From assembly GCA_947379865.1 (NCBI GenBank), contig CANCOY010000169.1, positions 1 through 5,439 of the forward strand: a stretch of 5,439 nucleotides of DNA, given 5' to 3'. This document shows positions 1 to 5,439 of this stretch, piece after piece (the first letter of the stretch is position 1; the number at the start of each line of letters is the position of its first letter). Position numbers and translations under genes: made by a program. This stretch comes from Acetobacteraceae bacterium. Lineage in GTDB: Bacteria > Pseudomonadota > Alphaproteobacteria > Zavarziniales > Zavarziniaceae. The notes beneath the pieces were generated by a model. It made no database searches. It saw only the letters and a program-made list of their open reading frames with translations, and was not told the origin of the DNA.

Positions 1-858
1 CAGATCTCGCCGCACATCCGCCGTGTGGTGGCCAACAACCCGGGGCCTTTCACGTTCATGGGCACCGGTACTTATGTGGTGGGCCGGGGCAAGGTGGCGG
101 TGATTGATCCGGGTCCGGACCTTGCCCCCCATGTGGATGCCATCCTGGCTGGCCTTGTGGGTGAGACCGTAAGCCACATCGTGGTTACCCACTGCCATCT
201 CGACCATTCCCCGGCCGCCCGCGCCCTGCAGGAGCGCACGGGGGCGCCGACCTACGCCTTTGGCCCCCATGGCTCTGGCCCCGCCTCGCCGGCGCGCGCC
301 GTGGTCAACCGGGTGGAGGAGGGGGCGGACCATGCCTTCAACCCCGATGTGCGCGTCGCCGATGGCGAGGTGATCGCGGGGGAGGGCTGGACGCTGGAGG
401 GGGTGCACACGCCCGGCCACACCTCGAACCACCTCTGCCTCGCCTTCCGCGAGGAGAACACGCTGTTTTCGGGCGATCATGTAATGGGCTGGTCCACCAG
501 CATCGTGGCACCCCCCGATGGCGACATGGCGGCCTATATGGCCAGCCTGCGCAAGCTGCTGCCCCGCAGCGAGGCCATTTATTGGCCAACCCACGGCCCT
601 GCCATCACCGCACCACGCGCCCATGTGGAGGCCTTCATTGCCCACCGCGTGGACCGCGAGGCCCAGATCGTGGCGCGCCTTGCGGCGGGTGACGATACGA
701 TCGCAAAGATGGTGCCGGTGATGTATGCGGCAACCGACCCCCGCCTGCACCCGGCCGCTGCCTATTCCGTGTTCAGCCATCTGATCCAGATGGTGGAAGA
801 AGGCCGTGCCGTGGCCGAGGGGCCCATCAGCCTCGACGCCCGCTTTGCTCTGGTCTGA
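1..858 (+). CDS. MBL-fold metallo-hydrolase, LACTB2-like (5' partial)
   Basis: Metallo-beta-lactamase-fold hydrolase, probably cytoplasmic, with 285 residues visible. The frame is open to the window edge and the residues before the first GTG codons (25, 28) still look like family sequence leading into NPGPFT, so the true start lies upstream. Numbering from the first visible codon, the zinc ligands are all present: HCHLDH (H64, H66, D68, H69) after a hydrophobic strand, H140 in HTPGHT, D159 in SGDH, and H198 in PTHGP. Residues about 213-273 form the C-terminal winged-helix region typical of LACTB2/glyoxalase-II-like proteins (family knowledge). The catalytic site is complete, so an active hydrolase is likely. 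The substrate is not evident: LACTB2 relatives include a ribonuclease, and others act on thioesters or remain uncharacterised. No signal peptide can be judged because the N-terminus is missing. It converges on the acyl-CoA ligase and so is not in that operon. Confidence 0.9.
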   Translation, partial: QISPHIRRVVANNPGPFTFMGTGTYVVGRGKVAVIDPGPDLAPHVDAILAGLVGETVSHIVVTHCHLDHSPAARALQERTGAPTYAFGPHGSGPASPARAVVNRVEEGADHAFNPDVRVADGEVIAGEGWTLEGVHTPGHTSNHLCLAFREENTLFSGDHVMGWSTSIVAPPDGDMAAYMASLRKLLPRSEAIYWPTHGPAITAPRAHVEAFIAHRVDREAQIVARLAAGDDTIAKMVPVMYAATDPRLHPAAAYSVFSHLIQMVEEGRAVAEGPISLDARFALV

Positions 859-887
859 GCGAGCGGACGCCGGGCGGGCGGATTGGG

Positions 888-2516
888 TCAGGCCGTCGGC
901 AGCTTGTAATCCCTGAAGTCCTCGCGCAGCTTGGTCTTCAAGAGCTTGCCGGTGGCGGTGTGGGGCAGTTCATCGACGAAGGCCACGTCGTCGGGCATCC
1001 ACCATTTGGCGATCTTGTCCTTGAGGAAGTCGAGGACTTCGTCGCGGCCCACGTTGGAGCCGGGCTTGCGGACGATGATCAGCAGGGGGCGTTCGTCCCA
1101 CTTGGGGTGAACAATGCCGATGACGGCCGCCTCCGCCACGCCGGGATGGCCGACGGCGGCGTTCTCCAGGTCGATGGACGAAATCCACTCACCGCCCGAC
1201 TTGATCACGTCCTTGGAACGGTCCGTGATCTGCATATAGCCGGCAGGGTCGAGGGTGGCGACATCGCCCGTGTCGAACCAGCCGCCAGCATCCAGCACCT
1301 GGCCGCCTTCGCCCTTGAGGTAACTTCCCACAACCCAGGGGCCGCGCACCTTGAGATTGCCAAAGGCCTTGCCGTCGCGGGGCAGTTCCTTGCCCGCATC
1401 ATCGGTGATCTTCATCTCGATGCCGAAGATGGCGCGGCCCTGCTTGCACTGGACGGTGATCTGTTCGTCCTCGGACATGGTCTCCATGCCGGCCTTGAGC
1501 TGGCCGAGCGTGCCAAGGGGGCTTGTCTCTGTCATGCCCCAGGCATGCACAACCTGGGCGCCATATTTGCGCTGGAAGGTCTCGATCATGGCGCGCGGCG
1601 CGGCCGAGCCACCGATCACCACCCGCTTCAGCGCACTCAGGGTCTTGCCCTCGCGCTCCAGGTACTGCAGCAGCATCAGCCAGACCGTGGGCACGGCGGC
1701 CGTAAAGGTAACGCCTTCAGTTTCCAGAAGCTCGTAGATCGAGGCGCCGTCCATATTGGGGCCGGGCATCACCAGCTTGGCGCCGCACATCAGGGCGCCA
1801 TAGGGAATGGACCAGGCATTGGCATGGAACATGGGCACCACCGGCAGCACCACATCGCGCGAGCCAAGGCCCAGGGCATCCGGCTGGTTTGCCATCATGG
1901 AATGGATGACGGTGGAGCGGTGGCTATAGAGCACGCCCTTGGGATTGCCCGTGGTACCAGAGGTGTAGCACAGCGACGAGGCGGTGTTCTCGTCAAACTC
2001 AGGCCACTCGAAATCAGCGCTTTCGGCCGCGATCAGCTCTTCATAGCAGATCACGTTCTTCAGGCTGGTCTGGGGCATGTGGGCGCGATCGGTCATGATC
2101 ACAAAGCCCTTCACGCCGGGCATTTCTGCCTCCAGCTTTTCCATCAGGCCGACGAAGGTGAGGTCGACAAAGATGTAGCGATCGTCCGCATGGTTGACGA
2201 TGTAGCGGATCTGTTCCGGGAACAGGCGGGGGTTGATGGTGTGGCAGACCATGCCGGAGCCAGACACCGCATACCAGATTTCCAGATGGCGATAGCCATT
2301 CCAGGCCAGCGTGCCGATGCAGTCCCCTGCCGAGGTGCCCAGCCGCTTCAGGGCATTGGCCAGCTGCTTTGAGCGGCGTTCCATGTCGGCATAAGTGTGG
2401 CGATGGATCGGGCCTTCGACCGTGCGCGAGACGATTTCGCGCTCGGCATGATAGGTCCCGGCAAAGCTCAGGAGCTGCGAGATCAAGAGTGGACGATCCT
2501 GCATCAAGCCGCGCAT
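888..2516 (-). CDS. Medium/long-chain fatty acyl-CoA ligase (AMP-forming, DmdB/AlkK-like)
   Basis: A 542-aa adenylate-forming enzyme that activates a carboxylic acid with ATP and couples it to CoA, in the cytoplasm or at the inner membrane. Motifs from Met at 2516: the P-loop YTSGTTGNPKG (184-194), HAWGMTETSP (324-333) for adenylate binding, GWFDTGDVA (412-420), the hinge region DRSKDVIKSGGEWIS (432-446), and the C-terminal catalytic Lys524 in TATGK. All are intact and the length is normal. The phrases CHTINPRLFPEQ, PVVPMFHANAW and IAKWWMPDD are typical of the branch holding medium/long-chain ligases (AlkK type) and methylmercaptopropionyl-CoA ligase DmdB. These cannot be separated by eye, so no symbol is given. 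A TTG at 2546 is in frame but adds 10 non-conserved residues, while ATG 2516 has GGGGGA four bases upstream. It lies 112 nt downstream of tag on the same strand. No beta-oxidation or DMSP-catabolism genes are visible to fix its role. Confidence 0.93.
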   Translation of the reverse strand: MRGLMQDRPLLISQLLSFAGTYHAEREIVSRTVEGPIHRHTYADMERRSKQLANALKRLGTSAGDCIGTLAWNGYRHLEIWYAVSGSGMVCHTINPRLFPEQIRYIVNHADDRYIFVDLTFVGLMEKLEAEMPGVKGFVIMTDRAHMPQTSLKNVICYEELIAAESADFEWPEFDENTASSLCYTSGTTGNPKGVLYSHRSTVIHSMMANQPDALGLGSRDVVLPVVPMFHANAWSIPYGALMCGAKLVMPGPNMDGASIYELLETEGVTFTAAVPTVWLMLLQYLEREGKTLSALKRVVIGGSAAPRAMIETFQRKYGAQVVHAWGMTETSPLGTLGQLKAGMETMSEDEQITVQCKQGRAIFGIEMKITDDAGKELPRDGKAFGNLKVRGPWVVGSYLKGEGGQVLDAGGWFDTGDVATLDPAGYMQITDRSKDVIKSGGEWISSIDLENAAVGHPGVAEAAVIGIVHPKWDERPLLIIVRKPGSNVGRDEVLDFLKDKIAKWWMPDDVAFVDELPHTATGKLLKTKLREDFRDYKLPTA

Positions 2517-2520
2517 GCTT

Positions 2521-2526
2521 TCCCCC
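2521..2526 (-). promoter_or_regulatory. Ribosome binding site of the acyl-CoA ligase
   Basis: On the minus strand GGGGGA is followed by four bases and ATG at 2516. It supports ATG 2516 over the upstream in-frame TTG at 2546. A second similar tract, GGGGAAAA, lies 15-16 nt further upstream (2534-2541), inside the possible TTG-start extension. Confidence 0.55.
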
Positions 2527-2564
2527 AATATTGTTTTCCCCGGCAAGCCCGGGAGGCGGCCCGC

Positions 2565-2593
2565 ACTCTAATTGTCATGTGCGGGGGGGTAAA
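2565..2593 (-). promoter_or_regulatory. Possible sigma70-type promoter for the acyl-CoA ligase
   Basis: Minus-strand TTTACC (2588-2593, 4/6 to TTGACA) and TAGAGT (2565-2570, 4/6 to TATAAT) are separated by exactly 17 nt. This would give a leader of about 40 nt before ATG 2516. The spacer includes part of a seven-C run. It is inferred from consensus matching only and is the best candidate in the tag-ligase gap. Confidence 0.3.
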
Positions 2594-2596
2594 GGC

Positions 2597-2619
2597 GTGG
2601 CCCCGAGGCGTTGGGCCAC
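2597..2619 (-). terminator. GC-rich hairpin after tag (terminator or attenuator candidate)
   Basis: GTGGCCC and GGGCCAC form a perfect 7-bp stem around a 9-nt loop, starting 10 nt past the tag stop codon. On the minus strand it is followed by GCCTTTACC, so the U-tract is only three bases. A leaky terminator, an attenuator or a 3'-end stabilising hairpin are all possible. It sits directly upstream of the candidate ligase promoter, which fits a boundary between two transcription units. Confidence 0.4.
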
Positions 2620-2628
2620 ACCCTGCCC

Positions 2629-3201
2629 TCAGGCAAGCGGGGCGTGGCGGTGGCAGGTGGTGACATGGTCGTTGACCATGCCCACGGCCTGCATGAAGGC
2701 ATAGACGATGGTGGGGCCAACAAAACGGAAGCCCTGGCCGATCAGGGCCTTGGACATGGCATTGCCCTGGTCGGTGCGGGCTGGCACCTGGCTCAGGTCT
2801 GACCAATGGTTGATGCGCGGCTTGCCATCGACGAACGACCAGAGGTAGTCGGAGAAATCGATCCCCTTCTCGGCCATGGCCAGATAGGCCTGCGCATTGC
2901 CAATGGTTGCCTCGATCTTGCCGCGATGGCGCACGATGCCGGCGTCGGCCACAAGGCGGGTGATATCGGCCTCGCCGAAGCGGGCGATGCGCTCGGGCTC
3001 GAAGCCGGCAAAGGCTTTGCGGAAGCCATCGCGCTTGCGCAGGATGGTGATCCACGCCAGGCCCGCCTGGAAGCCGTCCAGGATCAGCTTCTCGAACAAA
3101 GCGCGGCTGTCCCATTCGGGCACGCCCCATTCGGTGTCGTGGTAATTGGTGTAGACGTCGTCGGCCCCGCACCAGCCACAGCGGATCAGTTCACTGCTCA
3201 T
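2629..3201 (-). CDS. tag: DNA-3-methyladenine glycosylase I
   Basis: A 190-aa base-excision repair enzyme of the helix-hairpin-helix superfamily that removes 3-methyladenine from alkylated DNA. Length and sequence match the Tag family throughout: RCGWCG at the N-terminus, YHDTEWGVPEWDS (20-32), QAGLAWITILRKR (45-57), AGIVRHRGKI (87-96), LWSFV (120-124), GFRFVGPTIVYAFMQAVGMVNDH (157-179). The zinc-snap ligands known from E. coli Tag (C4, H17, H175, C179) correspond to C8, H21, H179 and C183. The pocket aromatics Y13, Y16, W21 and W46 correspond to Y17, Y20, W25 and W50. One oddity: the E. coli Glu38 that contacts the flipped base is Asp42 here. The start ATG lies inside the end of ygfZ (ATGAGCAGTGA, 11-nt overlap) with only a weak GAAG upstream, so translation is probably coupled to ygfZ. 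The protein is cytoplasmic, with no signal peptide. Confidence 0.96.
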   Translation of the reverse strand: MSSELIRCGWCGADDVYTNYHDTEWGVPEWDSRALFEKLILDGFQAGLAWITILRKRDGFRKAFAGFEPERIARFGEADITRLVADAGIVRHRGKIEATIGNAQAYLAMAEKGIDFSDYLWSFVDGKPRINHWSDLSQVPARTDQGNAMSKALIGQGFRFVGPTIVYAFMQAVGMVNDHVTTCHRHAPLA

Positions 3202-4126
3202 CGATCTTCACCCAGTCCGGCTTGATGGCGCGCAGGCTGATGCCCTCTGCGGTCAGGGCGTCGCCGGCAGCCGCCAGTTCCTCGAGGCGGACCATGGCAA
3301 GGCCCTGGCCGTTTCGGCCAGAGCGCATGCTGCCCACCTCGCGCAGGGTGCCTGCCTCAAGCCCGGGGCCCATCAGGGGGGTGCCAGGCGGTGGCACCGT
3401 GCCGTCGGCCGCTTCCACGCGGAAGATGCGCTTGCGCACATTGCCGCGAAACTTGGAGCGCGTGGTGGTTTCCTGCCCCACATAGCAGCCCTTGTTGAAG
3501 TCGACGCCGTTCATCTCCTCGAAATTGCTTTCCAGCAGGAAGGACTTGTCGATCAGGATGTCGCGGCTGCTGTCGGGCACGCCCAGGCCAAGACGCCAGG
3601 CATCCCATTCCTCTGCCGTGCCGGCCCCAAGACCAGCGGCGGCAAAGGCCGCCTCGGCGCCCTCGCGCGGCAGGATCAGGCGCGCGCCAAGGCTGGCGAG
3701 GCGCGGATCGACTGTCGCCACGCCGCCGGCAAAGGGCCTGGCGCTGCCAGCCTCGGCTGTCGCCTCGAAACCCAGATTCGCAAGGGCTGCCGGGCCAAAG
3801 GCGGCGGCCACGGCGAACTGGCCGCTGGCATCCGCCACTGTCACCTTGGCCCGCAGCTTGTACATGGTCAGGCGGCGTCCAAGGTCGGCAAGGCGGGCTG
3901 CCTCGGTGTCGAGCAGCAGGGCGCCCTCGTGTTCCATGATGATGAAGTCGAACAGGAATTTGCCCTGGGGGCTCAGCAGGGCGGCATAGATCGCCCGCTC
4001 TGGCCCAACCCTGCGCACATCGTTGGAGACCAGCCCCTGCAGGAAGTCGCGCGCTTCGGCCCCGTCGAGCCTGATCACGCCCCGGTCGGCCAGAACTGCG
4101 GCCTTGGCCCATCCATCCCGTGACAT
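3191..4126 (-). CDS. ygfZ: Folate-binding protein YgfZ (Fe-S cluster maintenance, GcvT-like)
   Basis: A 311-aa member of the YgfZ/IBA57 family, related to the T-protein of the glycine cleavage system. Family members bind tetrahydrofolate and help assemble or repair [4Fe-4S] enzymes in the cytoplasm. The diagnostic KGCYVGQE motif is intact (K212, with the essential cysteine at C214), followed by TTTRSKFRGNVRKRIF. The N-terminal part shows the family pattern RDFLQGLVSNDV, then AALLSPQGKFLFDF, and the C-terminal half is the barrel-like domain. Length is normal. Three starts are possible: GTG 4141, ATG 4132 and ATG 4126. Minus-strand GGGAGGA lies six bases before ATG 4126, while the other two overlap or abut that site, so 4126 was chosen. 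The stop codon is inside the start of tag. The 130-nt gap to the upstream sulfotransferase-like gene may hold its own promoter, but none is convincing. Confidence 0.95.
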   Translation of the reverse strand: MSRDGWAKAAVLADRGVIRLDGAEARDFLQGLVSNDVRRVGPERAIYAALLSPQGKFLFDFIIMEHEGALLLDTEAARLADLGRRLTMYKLRAKVTVADASGQFAVAAAFGPAALANLGFEATAEAGSARPFAGGVATVDPRLASLGARLILPREGAEAAFAAAGLGAGTAEEWDAWRLGLGVPDSSRDILIDKSFLLESNFEEMNGVDFNKGCYVGQETTTRSKFRGNVRKRIFRVEAADGTVPPPGTPLMGPGLEAGTLREVGSMRSGRNGQGLAMVRLEELAAAGDALTAEGISLRAIKPDWVKIDEQ

Positions 4127-4132
4127 ATCCAT

Positions 4133-4139
4133 TCCTCCC
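4133..4139 (-). promoter_or_regulatory. Ribosome binding site of ygfZ
   Basis: Strong Shine-Dalgarno GGGAGGA on the minus strand, with a six-base spacer to ATG 4126. It decides the start: ATG 4132 would have no spacer and GTG 4141 would overlap it. Confidence 0.75.
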
Positions 4140-4176
4140 ACCAGATGACAGGGGCAGGGCCGGGGGCCACCTCAAG

Positions 4177-4253
4177 GGCACCCACGCCGGCCGTTGCCGT
4201 CTGTCACACCTATGAGAGCAGGCTTTGGGGCGGCCGTCACGCCCGGGGGTGCC
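4177..4253 (-). repeat. Long-looped inverted repeat between the sulfotransferase-like gene and ygfZ
   Basis: GGCACCC (4177-4183) pairs perfectly with GGGTGCC (4247-4253). Inside it, CGGCCG at 4188-4193 can pair with CGGCCG at 4231-4236. The outer arm begins three bases past the stop codon of the sulfotransferase-like gene on the minus strand. The loop is long and no U-tract follows, so an ordinary intrinsic terminator is unlikely. It could be a 3'-end structure or chance in GC-rich sequence. The remainder of the 130-nt gap shows nothing else clear. Confidence 0.25.
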
Positions 4254-4256
4254 AGA

Positions 4257-5324
4257 TCAATCCAGGGAAATCCGGGCAGCGCCAGTGGCCGGGTTTTTCC
4301 GGGCTTTGGTCTGGCCCCAACCCAGCCCGGCCTTCAGGGCCTTGCGCAGACGGCCAAGGGGGCCTGTGGCCGTGCCCCGGCTGTTGCGATGGGGATAGTC
4401 GAGGACGGGGGTATCGGCACCCATGAACCGGGAAACCTTGACCGCCTTGTCTGCCGCCTCGATTGGCAGGACGAGGCAGCGGTCGCCCAGGCGGGCGCTG
4501 AGGTCGTTGATCCAGTCCGTGTGGCTGTCGAACGCCTCGCGGGCACTGCCATGGCGGAAATAGAGATCGTGATGCAGATCCCACCAGGTCTGGCCGTACA
4601 TGTACGGCGTGCCATCGAAGAACTTTTCCTTCATCGCATCGAACGTGGGCGTTGCGGCGTCGGGAGACTCCACAAAATAGCCACGGAAATGGTTCAGGAA
4701 GGATTTCTCCCAAGCCCCGAAGCCCCGGATGCTGGCGACGACCTGTACATTGTCAGGAATGCCGTCGCGCCGGGCGATGTGCACCACGGGCGTATCGCTG
4801 ACCGAATCAAACAGCATGCTGTCTTCGCGGCTGATGATCGTTTTCGTCACATCGTTCAGGAAATGCTGGCTGCTGAGGCCAAGATTTTCCATATAGCCGT
4901 GAAAGCTGTTGGTCCCGGTCTTGGAAAGGCCCAGGCACCAGGTGGGCTCAACCCCGCCGGTTGAGGTTGCGGCGTCCTGCTTGAGGTGGTTGCCAAAGAA
5001 CCGCCTTGAGGCGTCGGGCAGGACGGTTTCCAGTTTCTCCCAATTGTCGGAGAGGGCGGTATATTTCTTCAGTATGTAGAGGATCGAGAGATAGTCCGAA
5101 GCCTCTTCGCCCGACAGTTTTCCCGCCTGCGCATCCAGTCGGCTGAGGTATTTGTCGAGGAAGCCCGCGCGCACGCCCTCGTCGGGAACGCGGTTGATGA
5201 ACTCAAGCTTGCGACGGACCGAGCGACGGTCGTCCCGTTCGATCAGCGTATCGACCGAGGCATAATACTGGTCCCAGCGCCTTTGCATGGCGACCTGCAT
5301 CAGGGCTTTGCGGTCAAACGACAT
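4257..5324 (-). CDS. Sulfotransferase-like protein (PAPS-dependent family, Sulfotransfer_4-like)
   Basis: A 355-aa protein, probably cytoplasmic, with no signal peptide or membrane segment. The central and C-terminal parts look like a P-loop sulfotransferase that would move a sulfuryl group from PAPS to an unknown acceptor. WCLGLSKTGTNSFHGYMENLG (from 129) resembles the 5'-phosphosulfate loop, with K135 as the expected phosphosulfate contact and Ser instead of the usual Pro before it. VVASIRGFGAWEKSFLNHF (from 195) resembles the 3'-phosphate site: R200 and S208 are eight residues apart, as in classical sulfotransferases, and W205 fits the family R-D-P-x-x-W-x-x-S pattern, though the D-P is replaced by G-F. 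LVLPIEAADKAVKVSRFMGADTP (from 284) fits the conserved segment before the C-terminal lid. Residues 1-125 are charged and mostly helical, without a recognised domain. The tail (about 317-341) is basic. ATG 5324 has GAGGGA nine bases upstream. The substrate is unknown and nearby genes give no clue. Confidence 0.72.
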   Translation of the reverse strand: MSFDRKALMQVAMQRRWDQYYASVDTLIERDDRRSVRRKLEFINRVPDEGVRAGFLDKYLSRLDAQAGKLSGEEASDYLSILYILKKYTALSDNWEKLETVLPDASRRFFGNHLKQDAATSTGGVEPTWCLGLSKTGTNSFHGYMENLGLSSQHFLNDVTKTIISREDSMLFDSVSDTPVVHIARRDGIPDNVQVVASIRGFGAWEKSFLNHFRGYFVESPDAATPTFDAMKEKFFDGTPYMYGQTWWDLHHDLYFRHGSAREAFDSHTDWINDLSARLGDRCLVLPIEAADKAVKVSRFMGADTPVLDYPHRNSRGTATGPLGRLRKALKAGLGWGQTKARKNPATGAARISLD

Positions 5325-5333
5325 TCGGCAGGT

Positions 5334-5339
5334 TCCCTC
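5334..5339 (-). promoter_or_regulatory. Ribosome binding site of the sulfotransferase-like gene
   Basis: Minus-strand GAGGGA with a nine-base spacer to ATG 5324. It supports this start. Confidence 0.55.
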
Positions 5340-5393
5340 GGTACAGCCATGCCCCGTTTCCGTTACAGCTCCGGGGTCTGGATTGCGACCAAT

Positions 5394-5422
5394 AGTTTAA
5401 CAATTGCCTAACTTTTCGTCAC
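5394..5422 (-). promoter_or_regulatory. Possible sigma70-type promoter of the sulfotransferase-like gene
   Basis: Minus-strand GTGACG (5417-5422, 4/6 to TTGACA) and TAAACT (5394-5399, 4/6 to TATAAT) have a 17-nt spacer, in the only clearly AT-rich stretch of the window (about 5385-5432). The leader would be about 60 nt and includes CCCCG/CGGGG arms that could form a weak stem. Consensus match only. Confidence 0.35.
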
Positions 5423-5439
5423 GATATTAATTTCCCGGA

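Noticed and set aside
25..858. GTG at 25 as the true start of the MBL hydrolase
   Set aside because: The frame is open upstream to the window edge and the preceding residues fit the usual family lead-in to NPGPFT. No ribosome site is visible in the 24 bases available.
960..2372. A 470-codon open frame on the plus strand opposite the acyl-CoA ligase
   Set aside because: Its residues are low-complexity mixes rich in H, G, A, D and V, as expected from the antisense of a GC-rich gene, and no motif is present. The minus strand encodes a complete, well-conserved ligase across the same bases.
2539..2553. CCCGG/CCGGG hairpin upstream of the ligase as a terminator
   Set aside because: The stem is only 5 bp and on the minus strand it is followed by GAAAACAA rather than a U-tract. 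It also lies downstream of the promoter candidate.
4194..4964. A 256-codon plus-strand open frame opposite the sulfotransferase-like gene
   Set aside because: It has no recognisable motif or good ribosome site. The minus-strand frame has a Shine-Dalgarno, a complete length and sulfotransferase motifs.
4257..5324. Horizontal acquisition of the sulfotransferase-like gene based on base composition
   Set aside because: Some lines are as low as 45-55% G+C, but a hand count over most of the gene gives about 61%, not clearly different from the ligase gene. Composition alone does not support transfer.
1..5439. A defence, CRISPR, toxin-antitoxin, prophage or biosynthetic system
   Set aside because: No repeat array, transposase, phage, toxin-antitoxin or multi-gene pathway signature was seen. 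Four of the five genes belong to common housekeeping or metabolic families.

Overview
The window is a GC-rich stretch (roughly 60-65% G+C by hand counting) with five protein-coding genes, four of them on the minus strand. Gene density, Shine-Dalgarno-led ATG starts, an 11-nt gene overlap and the protein sequences all point to a Gram-negative bacterium, most likely an alphaproteobacterium. I cannot name the order or genus from sequence alone. No tRNA, rRNA, insertion sequence, CRISPR array or phage gene is visible.

Layout, left to right. A metallo-beta-lactamase-fold hydrolase of the LACTB2-like type runs on the plus strand to 858; its N-terminus is cut off by the window edge. It converges, with only 29 nt between stop codons, on a DmdB/AlkK-type fatty acyl-CoA ligase (minus, 2516 to 888). 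Upstream of the ligase are a GC-rich hairpin and a possible sigma70-type promoter, so the ligase may be a separate transcription unit or an attenuated distal gene. Next on the minus strand come tag (DNA-3-methyladenine glycosylase I, 3201 to 2629) and ygfZ (folate-binding Fe-S maintenance protein, 4126 to 3191), which overlap by 11 nt and are almost certainly translationally coupled. After 130 nt containing a long-looped inverted repeat comes a 355-aa sulfotransferase-like protein (minus, 5324 to 4257), with a promoter candidate in AT-rich DNA at the right-hand end.

How the genes relate: ygfZ and tag form a small housekeeping pair (Fe-S/one-carbon maintenance and alkylation repair). The ligase activates carboxylic acids to CoA thioesters. 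The MBL protein is a generic hydrolase. The sulfotransferase-like gene is the least ordinary: its PAPS-binding motifs are recognisable, but the substrate is unknown and it carries a helical N-terminal region of about 125 residues. I see no defence system, biosynthetic cluster or other evidently new multi-gene system. The points most worth a second look are the sulfotransferase-like protein, a Glu-to-Asp change at the base-recognition position of Tag, and the regulatory structure between tag and the ligase.
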